From an uncultured Bacteroidales bacterium (GTDB taxonomy: Bacteria; Bacteroidota; Bacteroidia; Bacteroidales; F082), in contig CAJOIF010000010.1 of assembly GCA_905234765.1 (NCBI GenBank), forward strand, positions 1 to 64,000: 64,000 nt of DNA. The letters are read 5' to 3'. The notes beneath the pieces were generated by a model. The model had not been told where the DNA came from. It saw only the letters and a list, made by a program, of their open reading frames with translations, and made no database searches. Below, piece after piece: positions 36,406 through 43,852 of the stretch. Position 1 is the first letter of the stretch. The number at the start of each line of letters is the position of its first letter. The translations under genes and the position numbers were made by a program.

Positions 36406-36873
36406 GTCCTTCAACACATCCCAGACCAACGAGCCTTCAAAGCCTTTCTGCATGGCGTAGGCGGCTAGTTTACGCTTTTTCTCAAAGTCGTTTTCCGCTT
36501 TCACCGTCTTGGATTTGGTTTTCAAGATATCAATGAGTCGTTGCCGATAGACTTCATCGTCGGTCTGTTGCAAAGCCTCGTCAATGATGTCCTTAGCAAT
36601 GCCTTTATGCATGAGATGGAATCTGATTTTGTTCAATCCCCAACCGCATTGGTTGATTTTTCCACGGACAAAACTTTTGGCGAACCGTTCATCATCGACA
36701 AAACGGTTATCCAGCAGATAATCAAGAATTTTGTCTCGGTCTTCTTGAGAAATGTCAAAGGATTTCAACTTGGCCCGCACATCCTTCACACAACGCTCCT
36801 GATAGGCGCAGTATTTGGCCATCTTGTCCAAGACTTGGTCTGAAGTGAGCGGCTTTGAAGTTTTTTGCGGCAT
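36400..36873 (-). CDS. recX: RecA regulator RecX
   Basis: RecX inhibits RecA filament growth. The 157-residue protein has three-helix RecX repeats: YCAYQERCVKDVRAKL, ILDYLLDNRFVDDERFAKSFVRGKI (family signature with the RF-DDxRFA pattern) and KIRFHLMHKGIAKDIIDEAL. Its ATG overlaps the stop of the upstream EIIC-like gene as ATGA, an unusual partner. Its stop codon lies inside a palindromic repeat. Confidence 0.88.
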   Translation of the reverse strand: MPQKTSKPLTSDQVLDKMAKYCAYQERCVKDVRAKLKSFDISQEDRDKILDYLLDNRFVDDERFAKSFVRGKINQCGWGLNKIRFHLMHKGIAKDIIDEALQQTDDEVYRQRLIDILKTKSKTVKAENDFEKKRKLAAYAMQKGFEGSLVWDVLKDF

Positions 36874-37892
36874 CAGCAGTCGATTTTAAGGTCGCCGTCC
36901 TTAATCCACCCTATCTTTCTGAAAACGAGGCCAAAAAGCCAAGTCAGCACAGCGGGCAGGATGAAGCAAACCAAAGCCATCCCCAGCCACATATTCACAC
37001 CGCCTTCGGGCATAGCCGTGTAGATGCCGATGGGCCCAACGAGACCGCAGGTACCCATGCCGGAACCGATGGGGATGTTCTCGAGATGGAAAACGCAAGT
37101 AGAGATGGGACCAGTAATGGCAGCAGCAAGCAAGACAGGCATCCAGATGCGCGGGTTTTTGACGATGTTACCCATTTGCAGCATGGAGGTACCTAGACCT
37201 TGCGCGACAAGTCCGCCCCAACGGTTTTCCCTAAAACTCAAGACGGCGAAACCGATCATCTGGGCACAGCAACCCGCCGTGGCCGCACCGCCTGCCAGTC
37301 CGCCCAAGCCGATGGCGAGACAGATGGCCGCCGAACTGATGGGCAATGTCAGCACCATACCGATGACCACCGAGACGATAATGCCCATGAGGAAAGGCTG
37401 CATCTGCGTGGCGTTCTCGATAAAGGTGCCAAGCGCAGTCATCACCTTTTGGATGGGCGCGCCAACGGCATAGGCCATCAGCACGCCGCTGATGATAACC
37501 ACGGCAGGCGTGACAAGGATATCGACTTGGGTCTCCTTGTAGACCATCTTGCCTAGTTCGATAGCCACAATGACAGCCACATACGCCCCCATGGGACCAC
37601 CCAATTCATTGCCCGCAATACCCACGGCGATGGCGCTGAACAACACCAAGCCTTCACAGTGGAGTTTGTAAGCGATGGCTACGGCGATGGCGGCTCCCGT
37701 GGCGGCCTTGGCGTATTTCGCTATGGTAACGAAGGCCTCAATGCCCGTCTTGTCGCCCAATGTCTGGAAGATGGTGCCAATGAGCAGCGAGGCGAACAAG
37801 CCCAAGGCCATAGCACCAAGAGCGTCGACAAAGTAGGCCTTCCAGGTCATGTCGACGCCCTTGCGCTGTAGGAATGATTTGAATTTGCTCAT
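36873..37892 (-). CDS. EIIC-like multispan membrane protein (PTS_EIIC_2 family)
   Basis: A 339-residue protein with about ten hydrophobic segments, glycine/alanine rich, with MALGLFASLLIGTI near residue 30, GNELGGPMGAYVA near 110 and repeated AAxGGxGG-type tracts. It resembles the EIIC_2 membrane family that is annotated as a PTS sugar-transport subunit but stands alone without EI, HPr, IIA or IIB. None is present here, so phosphotransfer transport is unlikely. Substrate unknown. Translationally coupled to recX. Confidence 0.7.
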   Translation of the reverse strand: MSKFKSFLQRKGVDMTWKAYFVDALGAMALGLFASLLIGTIFQTLGDKTGIEAFVTIAKYAKAATGAAIAVAIAYKLHCEGLVLFSAIAVGIAGNELGGPMGAYVAVIVAIELGKMVYKETQVDILVTPAVVIISGVLMAYAVGAPIQKVMTALGTFIENATQMQPFLMGIIVSVVIGMVLTLPISSAAICLAIGLGGLAGGAATAGCCAQMIGFAVLSFRENRWGGLVAQGLGTSMLQMGNIVKNPRIWMPVLLAAAITGPISTCVFHLENIPIGSGMGTCGLVGPIGIYTAMPEGGVNMWLGMALVCFILPAVLTWLFGLVFRKIGWIKDGDLKIDC

Positions 37893-37896
37893 GTTC

Positions 37897-37977
37897 TTTT
37901 GACGCGGGACGCGGGACTACGGGACACGGGACAAGACCATAGTCTCGTGTCTCGCGTCTCGAAGTCTCGCGTCAAAA
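37897..37977. repeat. GGGAC-heptad palindromic element, copy 1
   Basis: The left half holds four GGGAC units spaced 7-8 nt. The right half holds GTCTC units, so that a 36-bp imperfect hairpin with a 9-nt loop can form; in RNA most mismatches become G-U pairs. Ends are TTTTGACGCG and CGCGTCAAAA. A related copy lies at 57848. Confidence 0.8.
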
Positions 37978-37980
37978 AGA

Positions 37981-38706
37981 TTAGAACTCGATACCTTCAA
38001 TGCCGTTTTCCTTCATCAGGTCGGCAAGCTTGGTGTCGTTGTCGTCAACAGCAGCGAGGCAGTTGGTGACAATGCGCACCTGTTTGGCAGGATAGAACGC
38101 GATGAGGTCCTTTGTGGTCTCGTAGACGCAGTAGTCCGTAGCGATACCGCAGATGTCGATACCTTCAAAATGCTCACGCTCTTCAATGACGGCACGTAAC
38201 TTCGCTCCGCTGCGTTCGTTCTGGAAGATGCTAAATTCCTCCTTATCAGCCAGATCGCCTTTTTGCATGAAGTGGATTTGCTGGTTGGTGCCATTGGCCA
38301 TCAAGCCATCAAGTACCTTAAGCAAATTCTCGTAGACATTCATGCCTTCCGTTCCCTGTACACAGTGAGGCGGGAACACACCACCTTGCTCCACAAACGA
38401 GCAGTGGTTGGCCGGGTGCGCGTCTTGCGTGACGATAATCCAACCATAGTTCTTCCAAGCATCTTCGCCCAGCTTCTTGGCGAGGTAGTCCATGGCGGCA
38501 GGACCGTTCTTCGTGGCGAGGCTACCCGTAGTGAAGTCGACTTGCGGGTCGACGATGAGGAGCAGACGGTTGGGGAGGGTCACTTGCTCACCCATGATTT
38601 CGGATTTTTCTACAGGCAGTTCTTCTTTTTTCTGTTTCTTGTTGCCGCAGCCTGTCATGACAAGGGCGGCGATGAGCACGATGGCTCCGATGAGGTTTCT
38701 CTTCAT
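37981..38706 (-). CDS. Nicotinamidase/isochorismatase-family lipoprotein
   Basis: Nicotinamidases hydrolyse nicotinamide to nicotinate for NAD salvage. The protein (241 residues) has the catalytic Asp in LLIVDPQVDF, the metal-site stretch TQDAHPANHCSF, the FPPHCVQGTEG motif and the nucleophile Cys in ATDYCVYET. It also carries a lipoprotein signal with Cys20, so it should act outside the cytoplasm, unlike most nicotinamidases. Promoter at 38737. The 3' side is followed by a GGGAC palindrome and then the EIIC-like gene. Confidence 0.87.
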   Translation of the reverse strand: MKRNLIGAIVLIAALVMTGCGNKKQKKEELPVEKSEIMGEQVTLPNRLLLIVDPQVDFTTGSLATKNGPAAMDYLAKKLGEDAWKNYGWIIVTQDAHPANHCSFVEQGGVFPPHCVQGTEGMNVYENLLKVLDGLMANGTNQQIHFMQKGDLADKEEFSIFQNERSGAKLRAVIEEREHFEGIDICGIATDYCVYETTKDLIAFYPAKQVRIVTNCLAAVDDNDTKLADLMKENGIEGIEF

Positions 38707-38736
38707 GATGAAAGTTTTATGTTGTTAAATTTGCTG

Positions 38737-38744
38737 CAAAAGTA
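38737..38744 (-). promoter_or_regulatory. -7 promoter element
   Basis: TACTTTTG on the minus strand, 30 nt upstream of the nicotinamidase ATG. Confidence 0.6.
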
Positions 38745-38784
38745 GTGATTATTGTTTGATTCCTGATTTCAAGATTTCAAAATT

Positions 38785-40611
38785 TCAAGAATTAGCGTAC
38801 AACTTTTTGATCCAATCCGCATGACCGATGCGCCGAAGAGCGTTCTTTACCCATTCGCGGTTCTCGGGCTTGTACCAAAAGAAGAAACGTTGTTGGGCCA
38901 GTTTCTCCTCTTTCGTCTTGGCAACGAAGACAGGCTCCAAAGTGTATGGGTCGTAACCAGAATAGTAGATTTCTGTAGCCAAGGTCATCGGCGTGGGCGT
39001 GAAGTCCTGCACCTGCTCCAAGTGATAGCCCAACTCTTTGGTTTTCACCGCCAAATCGGCCATATCCTCCAGATAGCAGTCAGGGTGCGAGGAGATGAAA
39101 TAAGGAATCAGTTGCTGGTTGAGATGTTCCTTTTCGTTGATTTGGTCGAACTTCTTTTTCAGTTTGACGAACATGTCGAACTTGGGCTTGCGCATGAGCT
39201 TCAGCACGGCATCGCTGGTGTGTTCGGGCGCGACTTTCAGTCGTCCGCTGACATGTCGCGTCACCAACTGGCGGAAATATTCGTCGTAACCCATGGCCTT
39301 GTTTTCCTCAGGCGTGCTGTCGTGCAAGAACAGGTCATAGCGGATGCCTGATCCGATGGTGGCCTTTTTCACTTTCGGGTTTTTGTCCACCTCTTTATAT
39401 ATGTCGATAAGCGGATGGTGGTCGGTGTTGAGATTCTTGCAAACAGTAGGTTGCAGGCACGTCGGTCGGGCACATTTCTCGCAAAGGCGTTCGTCCTTGC
39501 CCTTCATGCGGTACATGTTGGCCGACGGTCCGCCGAGGTCGCTGATGTAGCCCTTAAAATCCTCCATTTCAGTGACTTTTTCCACCTCTCGCATGATGGA
39601 TTCCTTGCTGCGCGAGGCCACAAACTTGCCTTGATGCGCCGATATGGTGCAGAAAGCGCAGCCGCCAAAACAGCCACGGTGCAGGTTGACGGAGTGCCGA
39701 ATCATCTCGTAAGCGGGGATGACACCACGCTTGGCGTATTTGGGATGCGGCAAACGTGTGTAAGGCAGGTCAAAGGAAGCGTCAATTTGTTCCGTAGTGA
39801 AGGTCGGCAAAGGTGGATTAATGATAAGCCTTTGGTTACCAACGTCTTGTATCAATCTCGCCGCGTATTTCTTGTTCGACTCTTCTTCGATGTGTCGGAA
39901 ATTGGAGGCATATTTTTTCTTGTCTTTCAGGCATACCTCATGGGAGACGAGTTCAATGGTCTCGCCTTCGAAATCAGGGAGCGGTGTTTTCTTGTCATGC
40001 AGGAAGAAGGTCTGCTTGATGTCGGTCAGTTCGCTGACTTTTTTCCCGCTTTGGATGGCCTTGGCGATTTCCACCATGGTGAGTTCGCCCATGCCGTATA
40101 CACCAATGTCGGCCTTACAGTCGACCAAAATGCTGGGTTTCAGGCTGTCCGACCAGTAGTCGTAATGCGTGACGCGGCGCAACGAGGCCTCAATACCGCC
40201 CACGACGATAGGCACATCGGGATAGAGTTTTTTCAGGATGTTGCAATAGACCACAGTAGCATAGTCGGGACGAAAGCCTGCCTCGCCGCCAGGGGTGTAG
40301 GCATCGTTGCTGCGCAGGCGCTTGTTGGCGGTGTAGTGGTTCACCATCGAGTCCATGCAGCCTGCCGAAACACCGAAATAAATCCTCGGCTTGCCGAACT
40401 TCTTGAAGTCGCGCAAGTCGTCGCGCCAGTTGGGTTGCGGGATGAGTGCCACGCGGAAACCATTGTGTTCCAGCACTCTCCCAATGACCGCCGCCCCAAA
40501 AGCCGGATGATCGACATACGCATCCCCCGTGACGAACACGATGTCCACCTCGTCCCAACCACGCAGGTCGGTCTCTTTCTTCGTTATCGGGAGCCAGTCA
40601 AGAAGGGTCAT
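38785..40611 (-). CDS. YgiQ-family radical SAM protein
   Basis: A 608-residue member of the YgiQ family from the ATG at 40611 (a longer start at 40629 overlaps the promoter). It has an N-terminal cobalamin-binding-like region (DIVFVTGDAYVDHPAFG and VVGGIEASLRRVTHYDYWSDS). The radical SAM cluster motif is RGCFGGCAFC, with the CxxxCxxC spacing that binds a 4Fe-4S cluster. Further cysteines in CEKCARPTC near residue 380 may bind a second cluster. The C-terminal domain contains QVQDFTPTPMTLAT. The reaction is not known. Single gene with its own promoter. Confidence 0.92.
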   Translation of the reverse strand: MTLLDWLPITKKETDLRGWDEVDIVFVTGDAYVDHPAFGAAVIGRVLEHNGFRVALIPQPNWRDDLRDFKKFGKPRIYFGVSAGCMDSMVNHYTANKRLRSNDAYTPGGEAGFRPDYATVVYCNILKKLYPDVPIVVGGIEASLRRVTHYDYWSDSLKPSILVDCKADIGVYGMGELTMVEIAKAIQSGKKVSELTDIKQTFFLHDKKTPLPDFEGETIELVSHEVCLKDKKKYASNFRHIEEESNKKYAARLIQDVGNQRLIINPPLPTFTTEQIDASFDLPYTRLPHPKYAKRGVIPAYEMIRHSVNLHRGCFGGCAFCTISAHQGKFVASRSKESIMREVEKVTEMEDFKGYISDLGGPSANMYRMKGKDERLCEKCARPTCLQPTVCKNLNTDHHPLIDIYKEVDKNPKVKKATIGSGIRYDLFLHDSTPEENKAMGYDEYFRQLVTRHVSGRLKVAPEHTSDAVLKLMRKPKFDMFVKLKKKFDQINEKEHLNQQLIPYFISSHPDCYLEDMADLAVKTKELGYHLEQVQDFTPTPMTLATEIYYSGYDPYTLEPVFVAKTKEEKLAQQRFFFWYKPENREWVKNALRRIGHADWIKKLYANS

Positions 40612-40626
40612 ATGCTGAAATTTGCG

Positions 40627-40634
40627 CAAAAGTA
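40627..40634 (-). promoter_or_regulatory. -7 promoter element of the YgiQ gene
   Basis: TACTTTTG on the minus strand, 15 nt upstream of the ATG at 40611. Confidence 0.6.
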
Positions 40635-40677
40635 ATAAAAACTATTCCTTTTTTACTTATGCGTTCCAGATTTTCCC

Positions 40678-40685
40678 TATTTTTG
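40678..40685 (+). promoter_or_regulatory. Possible -7 promoter element
   Basis: TATTTTTG followed by TC, 173 nt upstream of the secreted-protein gene at 40859. If used it would give an unusually long leader containing the shared motif at 40756. Confidence 0.35.
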
Positions 40686-40755
40686 TCTACCATTCCATCA
40701 GATAAGGCCAGATGGCAAAGAGGACCACATCATATTGATAAAAAAATGGTGTAAA

Positions 40756-40858
40756 GTGGTAGAAATTCAGGAAAGCCCTACTCTATATTATCGTAAATGA
40801 AACAACATTAAAATCTATAACTAAAAAAAATCGAACTTAAAACTAAGGAGAATTAAAA
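40756..40858 (+). promoter_or_regulatory. Shared leader/promoter motif, copy 1, with Shine-Dalgarno
   Basis: GTGGTAGAAAT (40756-40766) is followed after 14 nt by ACTCTAT, then an AT-rich AACAACA-type leader and AAGGAG 8 nt before the ATG. The same order of elements lies before the genes at 43853 and 45381 and before no other gene checked. It could be an alternative-sigma promoter or a conserved 5' leader. Confidence 0.6.
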
Positions 40859-41410
40859 ATGAAAAAGATGAATTTCAAATGGTTGGTCATGCTTTGCATG
40901 GCAATGGGAATTGTAAATGTGGCTAAGGCACAAATTTACAGCAGCGAAGAATGCTATTACATCGAGGCTGGGGCAAATAATCCAAAAAACGGAGGACCTG
41001 ACGTGTTTGTTCAAGTAGTTTCTTTTGACGGGAGTTCCTTGGTACATTCACAAGGATGGTATTCCTCAATAAAAAGAGAACTAAAAAAAGGTGAAAATGT
41101 TTTGAAGCAGCAATTAGACTATTATCAAAATAAAATGGGTTATCGATATTCCAACCAGTATAATGTTTGCCAACATATTAGAACGTATTTATATAATTCC
41201 AACATGTCAACATCTATGAGAGAGGTTTATAAAAGTGTATCAAGTTCACAATGGGGAAGCACGATAGTTTGTTATATTGCAATAGCTAATGACAAATCAT
41301 CCATTATCATGTGGGAGGGAGATAACGTTGATAGGAAAAAGACTTATATTCGCATAGATAAAGATGATTTGCTCCCAGAAGCTGTAAATTATGATTTTCT
41401 CAATGAATAA
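40859..41410 (+). CDS. Secreted protein of unknown function
   Basis: A 183-residue protein not recognised as a known family. It has a Sec signal peptide (hydrophobic 8-20, cleavage after AKA at 24) and a mature part with YYIEAGANNPKNGGPDVFVQVVSFDG and a lysine-rich middle. Charged DNVDRKKTYIRIDKDDLLPE lies near the end. Base use is AT-richer than the core genes. It is preceded by leader motif copy 1 and a good Shine-Dalgarno. The next gene begins 1 nt after its stop, so the two form one unit. Confidence 0.75.
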   Translation: MKKMNFKWLVMLCMAMGIVNVAKAQIYSSEECYYIEAGANNPKNGGPDVFVQVVSFDGSSLVHSQGWYSSIKRELKKGENVLKQQLDYYQNKMGYRYSNQYNVCQHIRTYLYNSNMSTSMREVYKSVSSSQWGSTIVCYIAIANDKSSIIMWEGDNVDRKKTYIRIDKDDLLPEAVNYDFLNE

Positions 41411-41411
41411 A

Positions 41412-42095
41412 ATGAATAAAACAATAATCCTTATAATCTTCAATTTTGTGGGAGTTACTGCAACTGCGCAGAATGTTAGTTATTATAAACTATCTTCCAT
41501 ACGACATGGAGGCAACACTAATAAGAGTGTTTCAGGAGGTCAATTTATCACTTTCTTGAGCGATATTTGTTACGAATCTGACAATAAAGGAATGGGAGTG
41601 GGACATGGCAGCCTCTCTCGCAATAATGGCTATAGCAACTCACAATACACCGTCTACCAAGGTTCTAGTTACTGGGGTAAATCCACAACATTCAAATTTA
41701 ACGCTGACAAAAGTGTTCTAAATGTAGTACTTGACAATGGCGATGTGTATGTGTACAAACGCGCTACGGCACCTGCCGGACAGGAAACTTGCTCGCTTAT
41801 CAGAAAGCCAGGTGGCGGTGGAGGCGGAAGCGTTGTCGTTACACCAACACCGACTATTATAGACCCATATAATCCAACACCGACTCCTATGCCCACGCCT
41901 ATACCCACCCCTACGCCCACGCCGACCCCACAGAAAACACATAAATGTGGTCTTTGTGGTGGAAGTGGTAGAGTAATAGAGAATAATGCTACTTCTTTTG
42001 GCAACACCAAATGGTGTAGTGAATGTGGAAAAACCGTTCCAGACTATCACTATCACACGGTTTGCCCGAGTTGTAAGGGAAAAGGTTATTGGTAA
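41412..42095 (+). CDS. Secreted protein with Pro-Thr linker and DnaJ-like zinc module
   Basis: From the ATG at 41412 the protein has 227 residues: a signal peptide ending TATAQ near 20, an N-terminal beta-type domain (about 21-130), a GGGGG stretch and a proline-threonine linker of repeated PTP units (about 145-173). The C-terminal 53 residues are cysteine-rich. Pairs at 179/182, 202/205 and 218/221, two CxxCxGxG motifs and HYH at 213-215 resemble a DnaJ-type zinc finger. The same module ends the lipoprotein at 45381. The longer start at 41391 overlaps the previous gene and lacks a good signal. Function unknown. Confidence 0.75.
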   Translation: MNKTIILIIFNFVGVTATAQNVSYYKLSSIRHGGNTNKSVSGGQFITFLSDICYESDNKGMGVGHGSLSRNNGYSNSQYTVYQGSSYWGKSTTFKFNADKSVLNVVLDNGDVYVYKRATAPAGQETCSLIRKPGGGGGGSVVVTPTPTIIDPYNPTPTPMPTPIPTPTPTPTPQKTHKCGLCGGSGRVIENNATSFGNTKWCSECGKTVPDYHYHTVCPSCKGKGYW

Positions 42096-42143
42096 AGCCT
42101 CAAAATTGCACATGATTACCCATTTCAGGTTCTCAACAATTGG

Positions 42144-42196
42144 TTTATTTTGGTGCCGAAAGTCCATAAAAAATCGAGTTTCGGCACCAAAATAAA
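42144..42196. repeat. Long hairpin 1 upstream of the DUF234 ATPase
   Basis: TTTATTTTGGTGCCGAAA (42144-42161) and its exact reverse complement (42179-42196) flank a 17-nt loop ending AAAAAATCGAG. It is paired with hairpin 2 immediately downstream, which has the same core and loop length but different outer arms. Confidence 0.9.
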
Positions 42197-42249
42197 TTAT
42201 AATCGTGCCGAAAGTGGTGAAAAAATCGAGTTTCGGCACCATTATAATT
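42195..42249. repeat. Long hairpin 2 upstream of the DUF234 ATPase
   Basis: Arms AATTATAATCGTGCCGAAA (42195-42213) and TTTCGGCACCATTATAATT (42231-42249) pair at 18 of 19 positions around a 17-nt loop. The outer arm sequence differs from hairpin 1, yet pairing is kept. The hairpin ends 10 nt before the ATPase -7 element. Confidence 0.9.
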
Positions 42250-42259
42250 GAAAAAGTTG

Positions 42260-42267
42260 TATCTTTG
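42260..42267 (+). promoter_or_regulatory. -7 promoter element of the DUF234 ATPase gene
   Basis: TATCTTTG followed by CATC, 26 nt upstream of the ATG at 42294. The second hairpin covers the region where the -33 element would lie. Confidence 0.65.
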
Positions 42268-42293
42268 CATCGGTTATTCAAAACCATAACGAT

Positions 42294-43736
42294 ATGAAAT
42301 ACCGCATCATAGGAAGAGAATACGAGCAGCATGTGTTGAAAAATATATGCGATGAGCAAGAAGCAAGGCTTATTGCTGTGTATGGACGCAGACGAGTAGG
42401 AAAGACCTATCTCATCAAATACTACTTTCAGGAGCAGTTTGATTTCTTCTTTACGGGCAGTTTCGAAACCCCAATGAAAGTGCAACTTGCCTTGTTTTCC
42501 GATGCGCTCCATCAATATAGCAAAGTGTCGCGACCATTGCCCAAGAATTGGTTTGAGGCATTTGGGCAACTAAAGGAACACTTGTCTTCGGTGAATAAAA
42601 AACGTTTGGTCGTTTTCTTTGACGAATTGCCTTGGATGGACACGCCAAAATCCAATTTCCTCAAAGCTTTCAGCTATTTTTGGAACACTTGGGGCTCAAC
42701 GCGCGACGGATTGAAACTGATTGTGTGCGGGTCGGCCACCTCGTGGATGCTTGACAAGATTATCGGTGACAAAGGCGGACTTTATGGGCGATCGTCCCGC
42801 TCCATCTATCTCGCGCCTTTTACCTTGCATGAAGTGGAGCAATTCCTAATCCAAAAGAAAGGCATACGATGGAACCGTTACCAGATTTTGGAAGCCTACA
42901 TGATTTTGGGTGGCATCCCGTATTATCTTGACATGTTGGAGAAAGGCCTCCCATTCGACAAAAACATTGACAACTTGTTTTACAGGAAAGGCGCTCCTTT
43001 GCGAACGGAATATGCCTTCTTGTTCCGTTCACTGTTCAAATCCTCTACCATTTATCAGCAGGTGGTTGAAGCCGTAGCGAAAAAAAACAAAGGGTTGACT
43101 TTGAAGGAGATAAAGGATGCTTTAGGGAGCGAGGACAGCGGTAAGTTATCAGAAGTGCTTGACAATCTCTGCAAATGCGATTTCATACGAAAGTATTCGG
43201 CATACGGCAAGAAGAAGAACGGGAACCTGTACCAGTTGACAGATCTGTTCTCGTTATACTATTTGAAATTCATTGACGGTAGAACGGGCCTTGACGAGCA
43301 TTATTGGTCGAATATCAAGGAAAATGTAAGAAATGCATGGTCGGGATATGCCTTTGAGCAGGTATGCTTGCATCACATTAGCCAAATAAGGAACAAGTTG
43401 AGCATCAAAGGAGTGTTAACGAACATCTGTTCGTGGTCATCGCCCAAACAAATCGACAAGGACGGAACGGAATGGCCCGGAGTCCAGATAGACTTGCTCC
43501 TTTGTCGCGGCGACCATGTCATTGACATTTGCGAGATGAAATACTGCGAATCCGATTTCGTAGTGACTGGGGAATATGAGGCACATCTTCGCGAGCGGAC
43601 AAATACTTTCGTGCATTTCACCAAGGCGAAGGAAGCCATTCATACGATTTTGGTCACTACTTACGGCTTGAAAAAAAACCTCTATTCTGGAAGCATCTAT
43701 AATACTGTCACAATGGATGATTTGTTTGTAGCATGA
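42294..43736 (+). CDS. STAND/archaeal-type ATPase with DUF234 C-terminus
   Basis: A 480-residue ATPase with Walker A GRRRVGKT (31-38), Walker B VVFFDELPWMD (Asp110-Glu111) and CGSATSWMLDKI sensor. A mid winged-helix region (LTLKEIKDALGSEDSGKLSEVLDNL) and a C-terminal nuclease-like DUF234 part follow, with EVQIDLLLCRGDHVIDICEMKY-type residues (here VQIDLLLCRGDHVIDICEMKY). That part resembles the PD-(D/E)xK pattern D-x(n)-ExK. Such ATPase-nuclease-like proteins are patchily distributed. It lies inside the secreted-protein island, separating genes that share a leader, and is preceded by two long hairpins. Role unknown. Confidence 0.85.
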   Translation: MKYRIIGREYEQHVLKNICDEQEARLIAVYGRRRVGKTYLIKYYFQEQFDFFFTGSFETPMKVQLALFSDALHQYSKVSRPLPKNWFEAFGQLKEHLSSVNKKRLVVFFDELPWMDTPKSNFLKAFSYFWNTWGSTRDGLKLIVCGSATSWMLDKIIGDKGGLYGRSSRSIYLAPFTLHEVEQFLIQKKGIRWNRYQILEAYMILGGIPYYLDMLEKGLPFDKNIDNLFYRKGAPLRTEYAFLFRSLFKSSTIYQQVVEAVAKKNKGLTLKEIKDALGSEDSGKLSEVLDNLCKCDFIRKYSAYGKKKNGNLYQLTDLFSLYYLKFIDGRTGLDEHYWSNIKENVRNAWSGYAFEQVCLHHISQIRNKLSIKGVLTNICSWSSPKQIDKDGTEWPGVQIDLLLCRGDHVIDICEMKYCESDFVVTGEYEAHLRERTNTFVHFTKAKEAIHTILVTTYGLKKNLYSGSIYNTVTMDDLFVA

Positions 43737-43764
43737 GGTATGTATTAAAAAAACACAATCATTA

Positions 43765-43852
43765 GTGGTAGAAATGTACAAAATTCCTTCTCTATTACAA
43801 TGAACAACAAAACAAACAATAAACTAAATGTAAAAACAAAGGAGGATCAATA
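43765..43852 (+). promoter_or_regulatory. Shared leader/promoter motif, copy 2, with Shine-Dalgarno
   Basis: GTGGTAGAAAT (43765-43775), 13 nt, TCTCTAT, then TGAACAACAAAACAAAC and AAAGGAGG 7 nt before the ATG at 43853. Same element order as copies 1 and 3. Confidence 0.65.

Noticed and set aside
36873..37892. A functioning sugar phosphotransferase system.
   Set aside because: Only an EIIC-like membrane protein is present; no EI, HPr, IIA or IIB genes lie in the window.
41860..41936. The repetitive C-C-A/C-A-C tract in the 41412 gene as a CRISPR-like or satellite repeat.
   Set aside because: It is in frame and encodes a Pro-Thr linker of PTP units with varied third codon positions, so it is coding low complexity.
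42144..42249. A CRISPR array made of the two hairpin repeats.
   Set aside because: Only two units, with arms that overlap and no spacers; no cas genes are present.
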